From NCBI RefSeq assembly GCF_000715075.1, contig NC_134101.1:148651084-148715083 (forward strand): a stretch of DNA of 64,000 bases, read 5' to 3'. This document shows positions 12,435 through 21,360 of this stretch, one piece after another. Within the stretch, counting starts at the first letter, position 1, and every line of letters starts with the position of its first letter. Origin of the DNA: Nicotiana tabacum. Taxonomy: Eukaryota; Streptophyta; Magnoliopsida; Solanales; Solanaceae. The notes beneath the pieces are model-generated. The model saw only the letters and a list, made by a program, of their open reading frames with translations, was not told the DNA's origin and made no database searches. Both the position numbers and the translations under genes were made by a program.

Positions 12435-13492
12435 TCTTGGAGGAGGTAGATCTCGGATAGACTTTATCTTTGTTGGATCTAACTCGATACCTCTCCTGCT
12501 TACTATGACCCAGAAGCTTGCCCGATGGGACTCCGAAGGCGCAATTAGCCGGATTCAGCTTCAGGTCGTACTTTCTCAGCCTCTCAAAAAATTTCCTCAA
12601 GTCTCGAACATGATCGTCCTGAGTCCTGGACTTGACTATCACGTCGTCTACATACACCTTTATCTCTTGATGCATCATATCATGAAAAATGGCAGTCATG
12701 GCTCTCATGTAAGTTGCCCCGACATTCTTTAAAACGAATGGCATAACCCGATAACAGTAAGTACCCCAAGGTGTAGTGAAGGCGGTTTTCTTGGCATCTT
12801 CTTCATCCATCAACACCTGATGATATCCAGCGTAACAATCTACGAAAGACTGTATCTCATGTTTGGCACAGTTATCAACAAGGATGTGGATGTTGGGCAA
12901 CGGGAAATTGTCTTTGGGACTGGCCCTATTCAAATCTCGATAATCCACACACACCCAAGTGTTCCCATCTTTCTTCGGTACCAGAACTACATTAGCCAAC
13001 CACGTAGTATACTGGACTACCCGAATTACTCCTGTTTTCAACTGCTTTGTGATTTCTTCTTTGATCTTATCATTGATATCAATCTTGAACTTCCTCTGCT
13101 TCTATTGAACTGGAGGACAATCAGTGTAAATTGGCAATTTATGCACCACTAGATCAACACCTAATCCTGGCATGTCATTGTATGATTAAGCAAACACATC
13201 TTTAAATTCAAAGAGGAGTTGAATTATTGCATCTCGCGTTTTCTCATCTGTGTGAATGCTTATTTTGGCTTCTCGGATTTCTTCAGGAGTTCCCAAATTA
13301 ACCAGTTCGGTGTCATTCAAATTCAGCTTAGGTTTATTCTCAAAGTGTTCCAATTCTCAATTTATTTCCCTAAAAGCCTCTTCTTCGTCATATTCCGGTT
13401 CTTGGTTCATTATTTCACAGTTAAACAACTCGTTTGGATCTGGGCGTGAAGTCTGCAAGCATGTCATATTATTTAAAGCCGCATTATTATAA
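12364..13492 (-). pseudogene. Ogre pol exon 2 start and reverse transcriptase (broken)
   Basis: The open part (13041-12364) is the RT palm: VPKKDG at 22-27, a DYRDLN motif near 33-38, the FVDCYAGYH motif with D68 and the catalytic YVDD at 130-133. Upstream, the same frame can be followed back to 13492 through acidic linker sequence, but with three stops: TGA at 13359-13357, TAA at 13188-13186 and TAG at 13104-13102. Codon phase is unbroken from 13491 to 13041, so these are nonsense changes and not indels. After about 12515 this frame drifts into nonsense, marking a frameshift. The natural start is an exon boundary at 13492, not a start codon. Confidence 0.85.
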
Positions 13493-13691
13493 CTGAAAGG
13501 AAAAGATAAAAGAAAAATAGCAAAAATCAGAAAGAATAAAGAAAAATGATGAAATACTGATTTTATTCCTTGGAATTGGGAAGATAACAGGGTTTATATT
13601 TCAGGAAATTAAAACAGGAAACTAAAGAAAAACATCTGAGTTACACCCTGGAATAACTCGTGATGCAGGAAAGGTGGCAGGACAGGTCTAC
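13493..13691 (-). other. Probable intron between protease ORF and pol
   Basis: On the minus strand a donor G|GTAGAC sits at 13691-13690, overlapping the TAG stop of the protease ORF. An acceptor with a strong pyrimidine tract (TTTTCCTTTCAG) ends at 13493. Removing these 199 bp takes out the stop codon and joins the protease frame to the pol frame in phase: GG from exon 1 plus T from exon 2 makes a Gly codon, and the next codon begins at 13491, the phase of the RT frame. An intron at this place is an established trait of Ogre elements. The splice sites here are inferred from sequence only. Confidence 0.75.
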
Positions 13692-15550
13692 CCGGACTCC
13701 TGCCTAACTGGGAACGGTGTGGCCTCCCAATTTTGAAGCTTAGCATTTGGCCCCATGTATAGCACCTCAGCGGTGCTCGTTCCTTCTCCCAGCTGAACCA
13801 TGTGAGCTTCGTAAAGCATTTCTCTCATTGCCCCACATATTTCTTCAATCTCTTCGGCCGTAAAGGCCTCGTCATCTTCTTCTTCAATGTACTTTGGTCT
13901 GACGAAAGTTTCGTACAAATGTGGCAATGGTCGAGGCAACTTCCATCCCTCATTTTTTCTCTTCTTTGCCCAATCTTTATCTTTTGGAGTAGGTTGGAAG
14001 CCTATCCCAAAGAGTTTCTTAGTGGAAGGCAAGGTGATAGGTTCAGTTATTCCTTGCAGCGATTTTCCAAGCCCTTTTCCCGGCTTGAATCCCTGTCGGA
14101 CCATTTCTTTAGCAACCATGATTGAAGCGTTGGACAAGAAAGGTTGGGGACAAGGGCTCCCTTCTTTATTCTGCTCCGCCAGCACAACTTCAAAAACCTG
14201 ATAAACTGTGTGCTCACTCCCTTCTCTTGCTTCAAGACATGGGGTGGATGGGTCCCAATAAATAGATTGTTTGTCTTCTCTGTGGACCACAATTTCCCGA
14301 TCTTCATCTTCAAACTTCACCATTTGGTGGAGAGTGGAGGGTACAGCCCCCGCAGCATGAATCCAAGGTCTTCCGAGGAGAAAATTGTAAGATGTGTCCA
14401 TATCCAGTACATGGAAGGTTACTTCGAAATCCACCGTCCCGATAGTCAATATCAGGTCTATTTCTCCGAGGGTGTCCCTCTTGATACCATCAAAAGCTCT
14501 TACACAGACATTATTGGGGCGAATCCTTCCGGTCCCAATTTCCATTCTTTGCAGCGTGGAGAGCGGGCAAATGTCAACACCCGAACCCCCATCCAACATT
14601 ACTCGCTTGACGTAGTAGTCTTCACACTTGACCGTTAGATGTAAAGCCTTGTTGTGAGCTGCTCCCTCCGGAGGCAAATCGTTCTTGCTAAAAGAAACTT
14701 GATTAACCGCGAAGAACCTTTCCGTCATTCTTTCAAGTTGTTCAACTGAAGTCTCAGCCGGCATATACGCTTCATTCAAGGTTTTGAGCAGGATCTTCTG
14801 ATGTTCGGCGGACTTCATTAGCAAAGATAGCATAGACACTTGTTCAGGGTATTTGCGCAACTGATCCATCACTTCATAGTCAGGCATATTCATCTTTCGG
14901 AAGAAAGCCTCTTCCTCTTCAGTGCTTACATGCTTCTTGGGTGGGAAGCGCTTCCTTGTGGCATTGTTCACTTCTTGAATGCCTGAATATTTTCCAATAG
15001 CAGTATTTTCTGGAAGTTCCCCCGTGATTTCTTTGCCTTTATATGTAACCAATGTTTGTTGATAATTCCATGGTACCGTAGACGGGTTTGTCATTGGCTT
15101 ATGTGGTACGCGTCCGATAACCACTGGCTCATTCAGCCGAGGCGGTTTAATCGTCCCCCGGACCACATAGTCCCCTTTCGACACGTACATCGGTATTGCC
15201 CTTTTTATTTCGAATATCTGTGGCTTCTCTGATCGACCTCGTGGAATATAGAGAACCTCATTCTTCGAAGGCACCATCTTCTCTGTCTTTGTCTCAGCCT
15301 TCTTTTCGAGCTCAGCTTTGACAGTATTAGTCTTCTTTTCCTCTTTCTCTTGCTTTGGGGATGCTTTAGGCTTTCTCTTTGCATCGACAATGGCGATTAT
15401 AGCTTTCAGGGCAGGATCAAACTCCTTGTCCTCACAGATCATCCCAATCAACGGCCCATTATTGTGAGCGGGCAACGGATTGTTGGTCACATTTGGGACC
15501 TCCTCGTCCCTTAATACTATCTTTCCCTGTTCTATTAAGTTCTCTACCAC
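13688..15550 (-). CDS. Ogre gag C-terminal linker, aspartic protease and G-patch ORF
   Basis: A 620-codon open frame. Residues 60-100 are a Lys/Glu-rich linker. The retropepsin-like protease is centred on D320 in MLDGGSGVDICPL, with the partner segment YNFLLGRPWIH at 388-397. Residues about 480-505 match the G-patch pattern (VRQGFKPGKGLGKSL), an RNA-contact motif also seen beside some retroviral proteases. The frame ends ESG-stop, where the stop overlaps a good splice donor, so the protein probably continues into pol after splicing. It is entered from gag by a frameshift near 15550. This is the longest intact coding part of the element. Confidence 0.8.
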   Translation of the reverse strand: MVENLIEQGKIVLRDEEVPNVTNNPLPAHNNGPLIGMICEDKEFDPALKAIIAIVDAKRKPKASPKQEKEEKKTNTVKAELEKKAETKTEKMVPSKNEVLYIPRGRSEKPQIFEIKRAIPMYVSKGDYVVRGTIKPPRLNEPVVIGRVPHKPMTNPSTVPWNYQQTLVTYKGKEITGELPENTAIGKYSGIQEVNNATRKRFPPKKHVSTEEEEAFFRKMNMPDYEVMDQLRKYPEQVSMLSLLMKSAEHQKILLKTLNEAYMPAETSVEQLERMTERFFAVNQVSFSKNDLPPEGAAHNKALHLTVKCEDYYVKRVMLDGGSGVDICPLSTLQRMEIGTGRIRPNNVCVRAFDGIKRDTLGEIDLILTIGTVDFEVTFHVLDMDTSYNFLLGRPWIHAAGAVPSTLHQMVKFEDEDREIVVHREDKQSIYWDPSTPCLEAREGSEHTVYQVFEVVLAEQNKEGSPCPQPFLSNASIMVAKEMVRQGFKPGKGLGKSLQGITEPITLPSTKKLFGIGFQPTPKDKDWAKKRKNEGWKLPRPLPHLYETFVRPKYIEEEDDEAFTAEEIEEICGAMREMLYEAHMVQLGEGTSTAEVLYMGPNAKLQNWEATPFPVRQESG

Positions 15551-15555
15551 CTTTC

Positions 15556-17360
15556 TTAAAGTCCAACAATCATTGGTATCATGCCCTTATGCTCCCAAAT
15601 GATAAGCACACCTGACACCGGCTTTGTAAGCAGGTGATGCTGGATTGTGCCTTGTCTGAGGACTGGTTGCAGGAAACCCATCTGGACTAGTTTTGGGAAT
15701 AGGGTAGAATACGGTTCACTAATGGGTGTGAAAGTTTGTCTTCTGGGTGGTTCTTGAGGACGGAAGTTATTTTGGGGTAGTTGTGGATTATAGTGGTTTC
15801 GGTAAGGAGGTTGATTTCTGGGAGGTGGAGCTTGATTTCTGTTAGCTTGTTGTTGTGGCCGGACATAAGGCTGAGTATTCATAACCGAGTATGGCTAAGG
15901 AGCATAGGCCAAACCTTGGTGAGGGTAATAATGTTGCGGGGTCCTCTATGAGAAAAGGAGTCCGGGAGTATAGTTTCTCCTTGTGCCCGACGATGCCATG
16001 AACGTTTCTTCCCTTTTCTTTCCCTTTGCTATTCCTCCAGACCCACCCTGAATGGCTTGGGAGGTAGCTCTGATAGCAGATTGGCTTAGAATTCGACCCG
16101 TTTTTAGCCCATTTTCTACCATTTCTCCGATCTTAATTGCTTCTGCGAAAGGTTTCCCCATGGCCGACATCATGTTTTGGAAGTAATCTGATTCTTGAGC
16201 TTGGAGGAAAGTAGTGACCATTTCTATTTCATCCATGGGAGGTTTTACTCTTGATGCTTGCTCGCACCATTTAATAGCGTATTCTCTGAAGCTTTCTGAG
16301 GGTTTCTTCTTCAAGTTTGACAAAGAATTCTTGTTTGGTGCGATGTCAATATTATACTGAAACTGCCTTACAAAATCTCTGGCAAGATCGTCCCAAATGT
16401 GCCATCGAGATATGTCCTGATCCATATACCATTCTGAGGCTATGCCCACCAAGCTTTCTCTGAAGTATGCCATCAACAATTCTTCTTTGCCGCCAGCCCC
16501 ACGCAATTGGTTGCAATACTTTTTGAGGTGAGCAATGGGATCTCCATGCCCATCATATTTCTCAAACTTCGGTGTTTTGAACCCTACGGGCAGGTGCACG
16601 TGAGGGAACATGCACAGATCAGTATAGGAAACACTCTTCTGCCCGCTTAAACCTTGCATATTTTTTAAACTCTGCTCGAGGCTCCTCATTCTTTTTGCCA
16701 TTTCATCTTGTTCAAGAGCTTTGGGATTTTGGTCTTGCCCAGGCGTAAGCTCGTATTGAGGCTGCTGAGGGTAAGTGCTGGTGGTAAACAGAGTTGGTTC
16801 CAGCGAGAAGGATGGTGCTTGAAATGTGAATGAGGAAGAGTCAAAATTAGGCATGTGTGTAGCGGGTTGTGCCGCGATTGGACAGGGCGGTGCAGTGAAT
16901 ATGTTTGTAGCCACATCTGTCGTTGACATCCGGGGATAAGAATCAAAGGGTGATCCAGTGGAGTGGGCTGAAATGGTAGGGTACCCGAATGGGGTAGTTG
17001 GATAACTTATGGGGACGTTGGAAATCCACTTGTCCTAGAGAACAACTCGGGGAATCCAGGGATTACACTCAGCGGCTCTTTTCCATTGTTCCAGTCATCC
17101 AACATTTCCAACATGCGAAGCCGCAAGATTCTATTTTCTTCAGCAGTTGCTGATTCGGAAGTTGGGATGGCCGAGATTGAACTCTCTTCGGAGACAGGAA
17201 TTGTTGGCAAAGGAATTTCTGAAGACATCTCTACACTTCCCTTTGATCTCGTGAAGTAAGTGTGAATACTTCCTCTCGACTTAGTGACGGGCAGCTGAAC
17301 ACTTCCTTTCAACCTCGTAAAGTATGAATGTGAGGCCAGACCTCCACCAAACCAAACCAC
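15556..17360 (-). pseudogene. Ogre gag (frameshifted)
   Basis: Gag forms the particle that packages element RNA. Three open pieces follow one another. 17360-17007 is the N-terminus and ends in a Glu/Leu-rich helix (EENRILRLRMLEMLDDW). 16929-15946 is the main capsid-like retrotransposon gag domain (YDGHGDPIAHLKKY, SEWYMDQ, SESFREYAIKWCEQA). 15882-15556 is Pro/Gln/Asn-rich, as in the linker before the nucleic-acid-binding end. Frames change between the pieces and stops fall near 17007 and 15895. Near 15600 the frame slips, so the Cys/His-containing stretch is read out of frame. The following protease ORF starts 6 bp downstream in another frame. Confidence 0.85.
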
Positions 17361-17598
17361 CTTTCTAAAAACCTAGACTTAGCAGCAAGCAAACGGTTAG
17401 TTTGAAACAAATAACAGATAGGTAATCTCACGTTGGAGTGTGATGCACCTATACAGTTAAGTGAATTTCTACATGTTTGCATCGATGACATGCGTCATTC
17501 CGGCTTCTCTTTATGCTCCCCTTTATTTATTATTATTTTTTTATTATTTTCATTATTTGTATTATTTGAAGTTAAAAAAAAACGTGACCGGATCCGAT

Positions 17599-17658
17599 GA
17601 GGATTGCCTACGTATCACGATGTCGTGTGAATCAGATCATTACGTAGTTCAAGACAAA
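17599..17658 (-). promoter_or_regulatory. Recurring inter-ORF module, copy before gag
   Basis: The plus strand reads GGATTGCCTACGTATCACGA, then GAATCAGATCATTACGTAGTTC. Related copies lie at 20425-20480 (before ORF1) and 9832-9879 (after pol). The position just outside each coding block suggests a shared signal, but its function is unknown to me. Confidence 0.5.
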
Positions 17659-17845
17659 CAAATGTAAAAATAAAGAAACATTTTTTATTTTTTATTTTTT
17701 ATTACTAAAACAATCTATTACAAACTAACATTTTTGAAAAAGGGAGAATAACAGACTTGAAATAAATACAAACTCAACAACTACTGATAAACCCTGATGC
17801 GAAAAGACAGACAAAAGACGCCAAGACGGAAAATACAGACTCGAC

Positions 17846-19902
17846 CTATAAATAAATTAAAGCCTTAAAATTTGGCGCTCGCGGGGCATCATTCGGCCTC
17901 GCCGCGGGCTTAGGGGCGAGGTCCCTTTCAAGTTGTTCCAGCTCATACATGGTTTGCTTGACATAAATCATCACTGCCGAGAAGAAGGTAGTGCGGGTCA
18001 TATCTTCGCATCGTAGACACCTCCTAATTATGGCATGGGCAATGGTCTTAATCTTATCCTGGTTTGCCTCTTTTCTAAGGGTAGGCGCTCTATTTGATCA
18101 TTACGGGCCTTAAAACCCCGAGAATCCTGGAGATGTTGATTCTACCACTCCTGGATTTCTACTTCCATTTGGGCCAGTAAATCATAGCAACGTCTATTTT
18201 CAGCTTCAAAGGTTCGGGCTTGCTCAAACACTCTGTCCTCAAGAGTGGCCACCTTTCTCTTCAAATTGGCAATGGTTTGCATATGGTCCCTTTTCAACTG
18301 CTGTAGATACCGGTTGCGCTCTTCTGTTCTTTTTGCCTAGTGTGTCTTGAGTCCTGCTATGGTATTCTCAAGATTCTCTGACTCACTCCGGCACTCACCA
18401 ATTTCCATTTTTAAACCTTTTATCAGTCGCTCATCCGACCGGCTCCTTTGTTGGTTATCAGCGGCTATCCTTATCTACTGGATTTGGGCCATGAGCGTCT
18501 CGTTTTCCTGGGTCAACCTATTCTTTTCTCCCAGATCAGTAGAAACTTGCACGTTGTGCTCATATTTTAGACGTTCAATTTGTTGTTTCAGCTTGCTGAT
18601 TTCAAACCGATAGCCTTTTTCTTTTGCTAACCAATATCATTGCTCCTGTGATGACTCGGCAAAATTTAGGATATGGGGTCTTTTAGCCGGCCTTTTGTGC
18701 TCAAGTTCTCTTCTGTACCACACAAGGTACCCTGGTGCTACTTCACCTTTGGCCCGATCCTGCACGCAAGTATCTGCTTTTAAACATTGGAATTCATTCT
18801 AGATCTGGCGGACTTTTGCTTCAGGAAATTGTCCGTCAGGGCTAATCTCAATTGCTTGAGCACTAAGATCTTCCTTGTGTGGCACTATCTGGCATCTCCC
18901 GAGTTGTCTCAAAACTCGATAGGGCGCGTAAGGCTGAATGCTCTTAAGTCCCATCAATAGAAAGTGGGTCCTAGCTGCCGGCATATATATGATCTCATCA
19001 ACAGGCAACCATCCCAGTGTCCATTGTATTTGGCTGGCGGTGAGGATTCGAAAGAATGACGTCCATGCCATAACTCCCTCGGGCAGACTGACCCCCTTGA
19101 TTCTCGTGTAAAACTCTTCTATGCAAGTCTTCTTCGAGGAACCATAAATCAAAAGCTCGGAACGGTGGCAGAGATGTTCAGTCATCCATATTTGTAGCAG
19201 CAAATTACACCCCTCGAAAAAATTCCCTCTAGCTTTGCAGGATGTGAGAGCTCGAAAGATATCAGATACTACCATAGGCGCGAGAGTGCTTTCATTTTGA
19301 GTGAGCAAAGTACTGACGACCCCCGATATTTTTAGATCAATGTTTCCGTCTTTCCTCGGAAACACCAAAAGGCCCAAAAATGTTATCATGAAAGCCACTC
19401 GTCTATGCTCATCCCACTTCTGACGGTTACCTTTGCTGCATAGCTTGTTAACCGGATTGTTGAACCCTCCTACATGACCATATCTGTCGTATATGAAGCG
19501 CGGACTACAGAAACCTGCGGCCAAATCTGGGTCATGGACCGTCCTGGGTATCTTTAATGAATCTAGAAAATGATGCACAGTGACAGCTATTGGGGCAACC
19601 AGGTATTTTTGCCTTAATGGAACTTCAGCATTTCCGATGTACCCGGCTATTTCCTCCAGAGTCGGGGTGAGTTCAAAATCGGAGAATTGGAAGAAATTGT
19701 GTGCCGGGTCCCAGTAGGTGACCAAAGCTCTTATGATATCTCCCCGAGGCTGGATTTCCAATAAACCCGTGAGACCTTTCAGATATTTCTTGACCTCATC
19801 TTGCCCTTCACTACCTAGATCATCCCACCATAGCCGCAACTTACCAGGGACTTTAGCCATTATCGAAAAGTGTTCATTTTGCATTGTGCTCATCCTACAC
19901 AT
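17846..19902 (-). pseudogene. Ogre ORF1 (plant-mobile-domain-like protein with coiled-coil tail), broken
   Basis: An extra gene upstream of gag, typical of Ogre elements and of unknown biochemical role. The intact first 367 codons (19902-18799) start MCRMSTMQNEHFS and contain conserved-looking LWWDDLG, ALVTYWDPAHNFFQFSDFEL and TPTLEEIAGYIG segments. They resemble the plant mobile domain / DUF7745-type N-terminal domain. Past the TAG at 18799 the frame continues with several stops as a long Glu/Lys/Gln-rich heptad-like region, probably a coiled coil, and runs to a stop near 17848. At least one indel is needed because the end is in a different phase. The domain assignment is from memory of the family and not from a search. 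Confidence 0.7.
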
Positions 19903-21315
19903 TTATTAGGGTGATTTAAGTAAAAGATTATTTGACTCAAAGATGATGTGACTATGTTTTAGAAAGAAAGATCCGATTTTCAAACACGGCCTTTCAGCAC
20001 TTCGGGGATGAAGATTTTAAGGCTGTGAGGGTCAACCGATCAAAAACTCTGAAGGATGATCGAAAGTGGCCATTTATGCAAAGTCAGCCTTCCGCCGTCC
20101 CTTTCGGGAACATTTGGCTATATTTGACAAAACAGCATCGCTCGATTTATTTATGACCCCCCTTTTTTTCAAAATAGTAGTCCGACATTAGGAGCACGGC
20201 CTCACAGAGCCTCGGGGATGAGGATTCTAAGGTTGTCAGGCAAATTGGTCAAAATTCAGAAAATGACCAAAAGCGGTCGTTTATGCAAAGTCAGCCTTCA
20301 GGCGCGTCCCTTCCGGGAACATTCGGCTACATTTGACAAAAGCGGCATCACCCAACTCATTTATGATGAAATTAAAATTCTGACATTATGGCTATTTCTG
20401 AAAAAAGGGAGGTTGGACCCGATGAGGGTTACCTACGTATCTCACACCCTATGAGAATCAAACCGGCGTAGTTCGGGCGGATAAAACTAACTATTTTCGG
20501 AAAAAGACTCCTTTTTTTTTGACAAACACCATTTTTGGAAATACTCCTTGTGTACTTCGACAAACTATTTAAAAAATGAAACTTTTCTTTTTTTTTTTTA
20601 CTTCTTTTTTTTTTTATTTTCTTGACCAATAAATAACGATTTTTTTAACAAATTCCTTTTTTTCATTTTTTCTAAAAATTTGGCGGAGTTTGGACACTAT
20701 TTTAACATTGGTTATTTTTCTAAAACAGATAATCAACTCTCCGTACTCTATTTCTCTCCCCTTTTTTAATTTTCCAAATACTCCAAAGCCGGTCAGCATG
20801 TAAGTCCGAAACAAATAAATGCACAGAAAACAAGTAGGATACATCAGGGTGGTCTTTTCATTATGGTACATCTGTCCTAGACAGACCCAACCCCTGTGTT
20901 GGGCCTCCAAAGTCAAATGCACATGATGCAAACAAACGTTCCTACTAGGGATCCGGCATGAAGCTGAGTTATTCTAGGTTCGTAACCTGGGTATTTGTTC
21001 TAGACTGTGTACCCGAGCGGACAACTCGAGTCGAGGAGGGGGCTACGTACCTGGGACCAACGAGATCGTACGGCTTTGTAACTTGTCCGGCCTCTTTCTT
21101 ATTTTAGGGTATGACACTAACAGAATAAGGAGTCTCGACCAGCAAGCACATCCCCGAAGATGAGAAGAGGAGGGTTTCGGCACAGTTTATATACAGTTCA
21201 GATAATATCAAAGCAGTAAAAGGCAACATTTAGCACGTTATGCCCAAACATGTAATAAAGATCAGATAATAAAGCCAAATATAACAATTATTCTAAGCTC
21301 GAATTCTTGAACCTT
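19903..21315 (-). other. Ogre leader between primer site and ORF1
   Basis: No gene is supported. The stretch contains a two-copy direct repeat (19978-20385), one copy of the inter-ORF module (20425-20480) and long T tracts at 20500-20660. At about 20970 is a short fragment (ATTCTAGGTTCGTA) identical to part of the tRNA-like primer region at 21326. Confidence 0.55.
19978..20385. repeat. Two-copy direct repeat, about 207-bp spacing
   Basis: Both copies carry CTTCGGGGATGA or CTCGGGGATGA, then ATGCAAAGTCAGCCTT (20076 and 20283), then GGGAACATTYGGCTA and ATTTGACAAAA. The copies are clearly diverged, so the duplication is old. Confidence 0.75.
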
Positions 21316-21356
21316 GAACCAGAGATTCTAGGTTCGTATCCCCAGCAGAGTCGCCA
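21316..21356 (-). other. Primer-binding site with extended tRNA-Arg likeness
   Basis: The element strand reads TGGCGACTCTGCTGGGGA immediately after GCTC next to the LTR end. The complementary plus strand, 21316-21356, matches nearly the whole 3' half of plant tRNA-Arg(ACG) as I remember it, from the anticodon arm (GAACCAGAGATTCT) through the T arm (GGTTCG) to the CCA end. There is one extra base and about two substitutions. A usual primer site is 12-18 nt. It is not a tRNA gene, because no 5' half precedes it. Confidence 0.75.
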
Positions 21357-21360
21357 GAGC

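Noticed and set aside
13802..14638. Plus-strand ORFs of 104-164 codons opposite the protease ORF
   Set aside because: They are antisense shadows of the 620-codon protease frame.
21316..21356. A tRNA-Arg gene
   Set aside because: Only the 3' half is present, and its position next to an LTR end makes it a primer-binding region.
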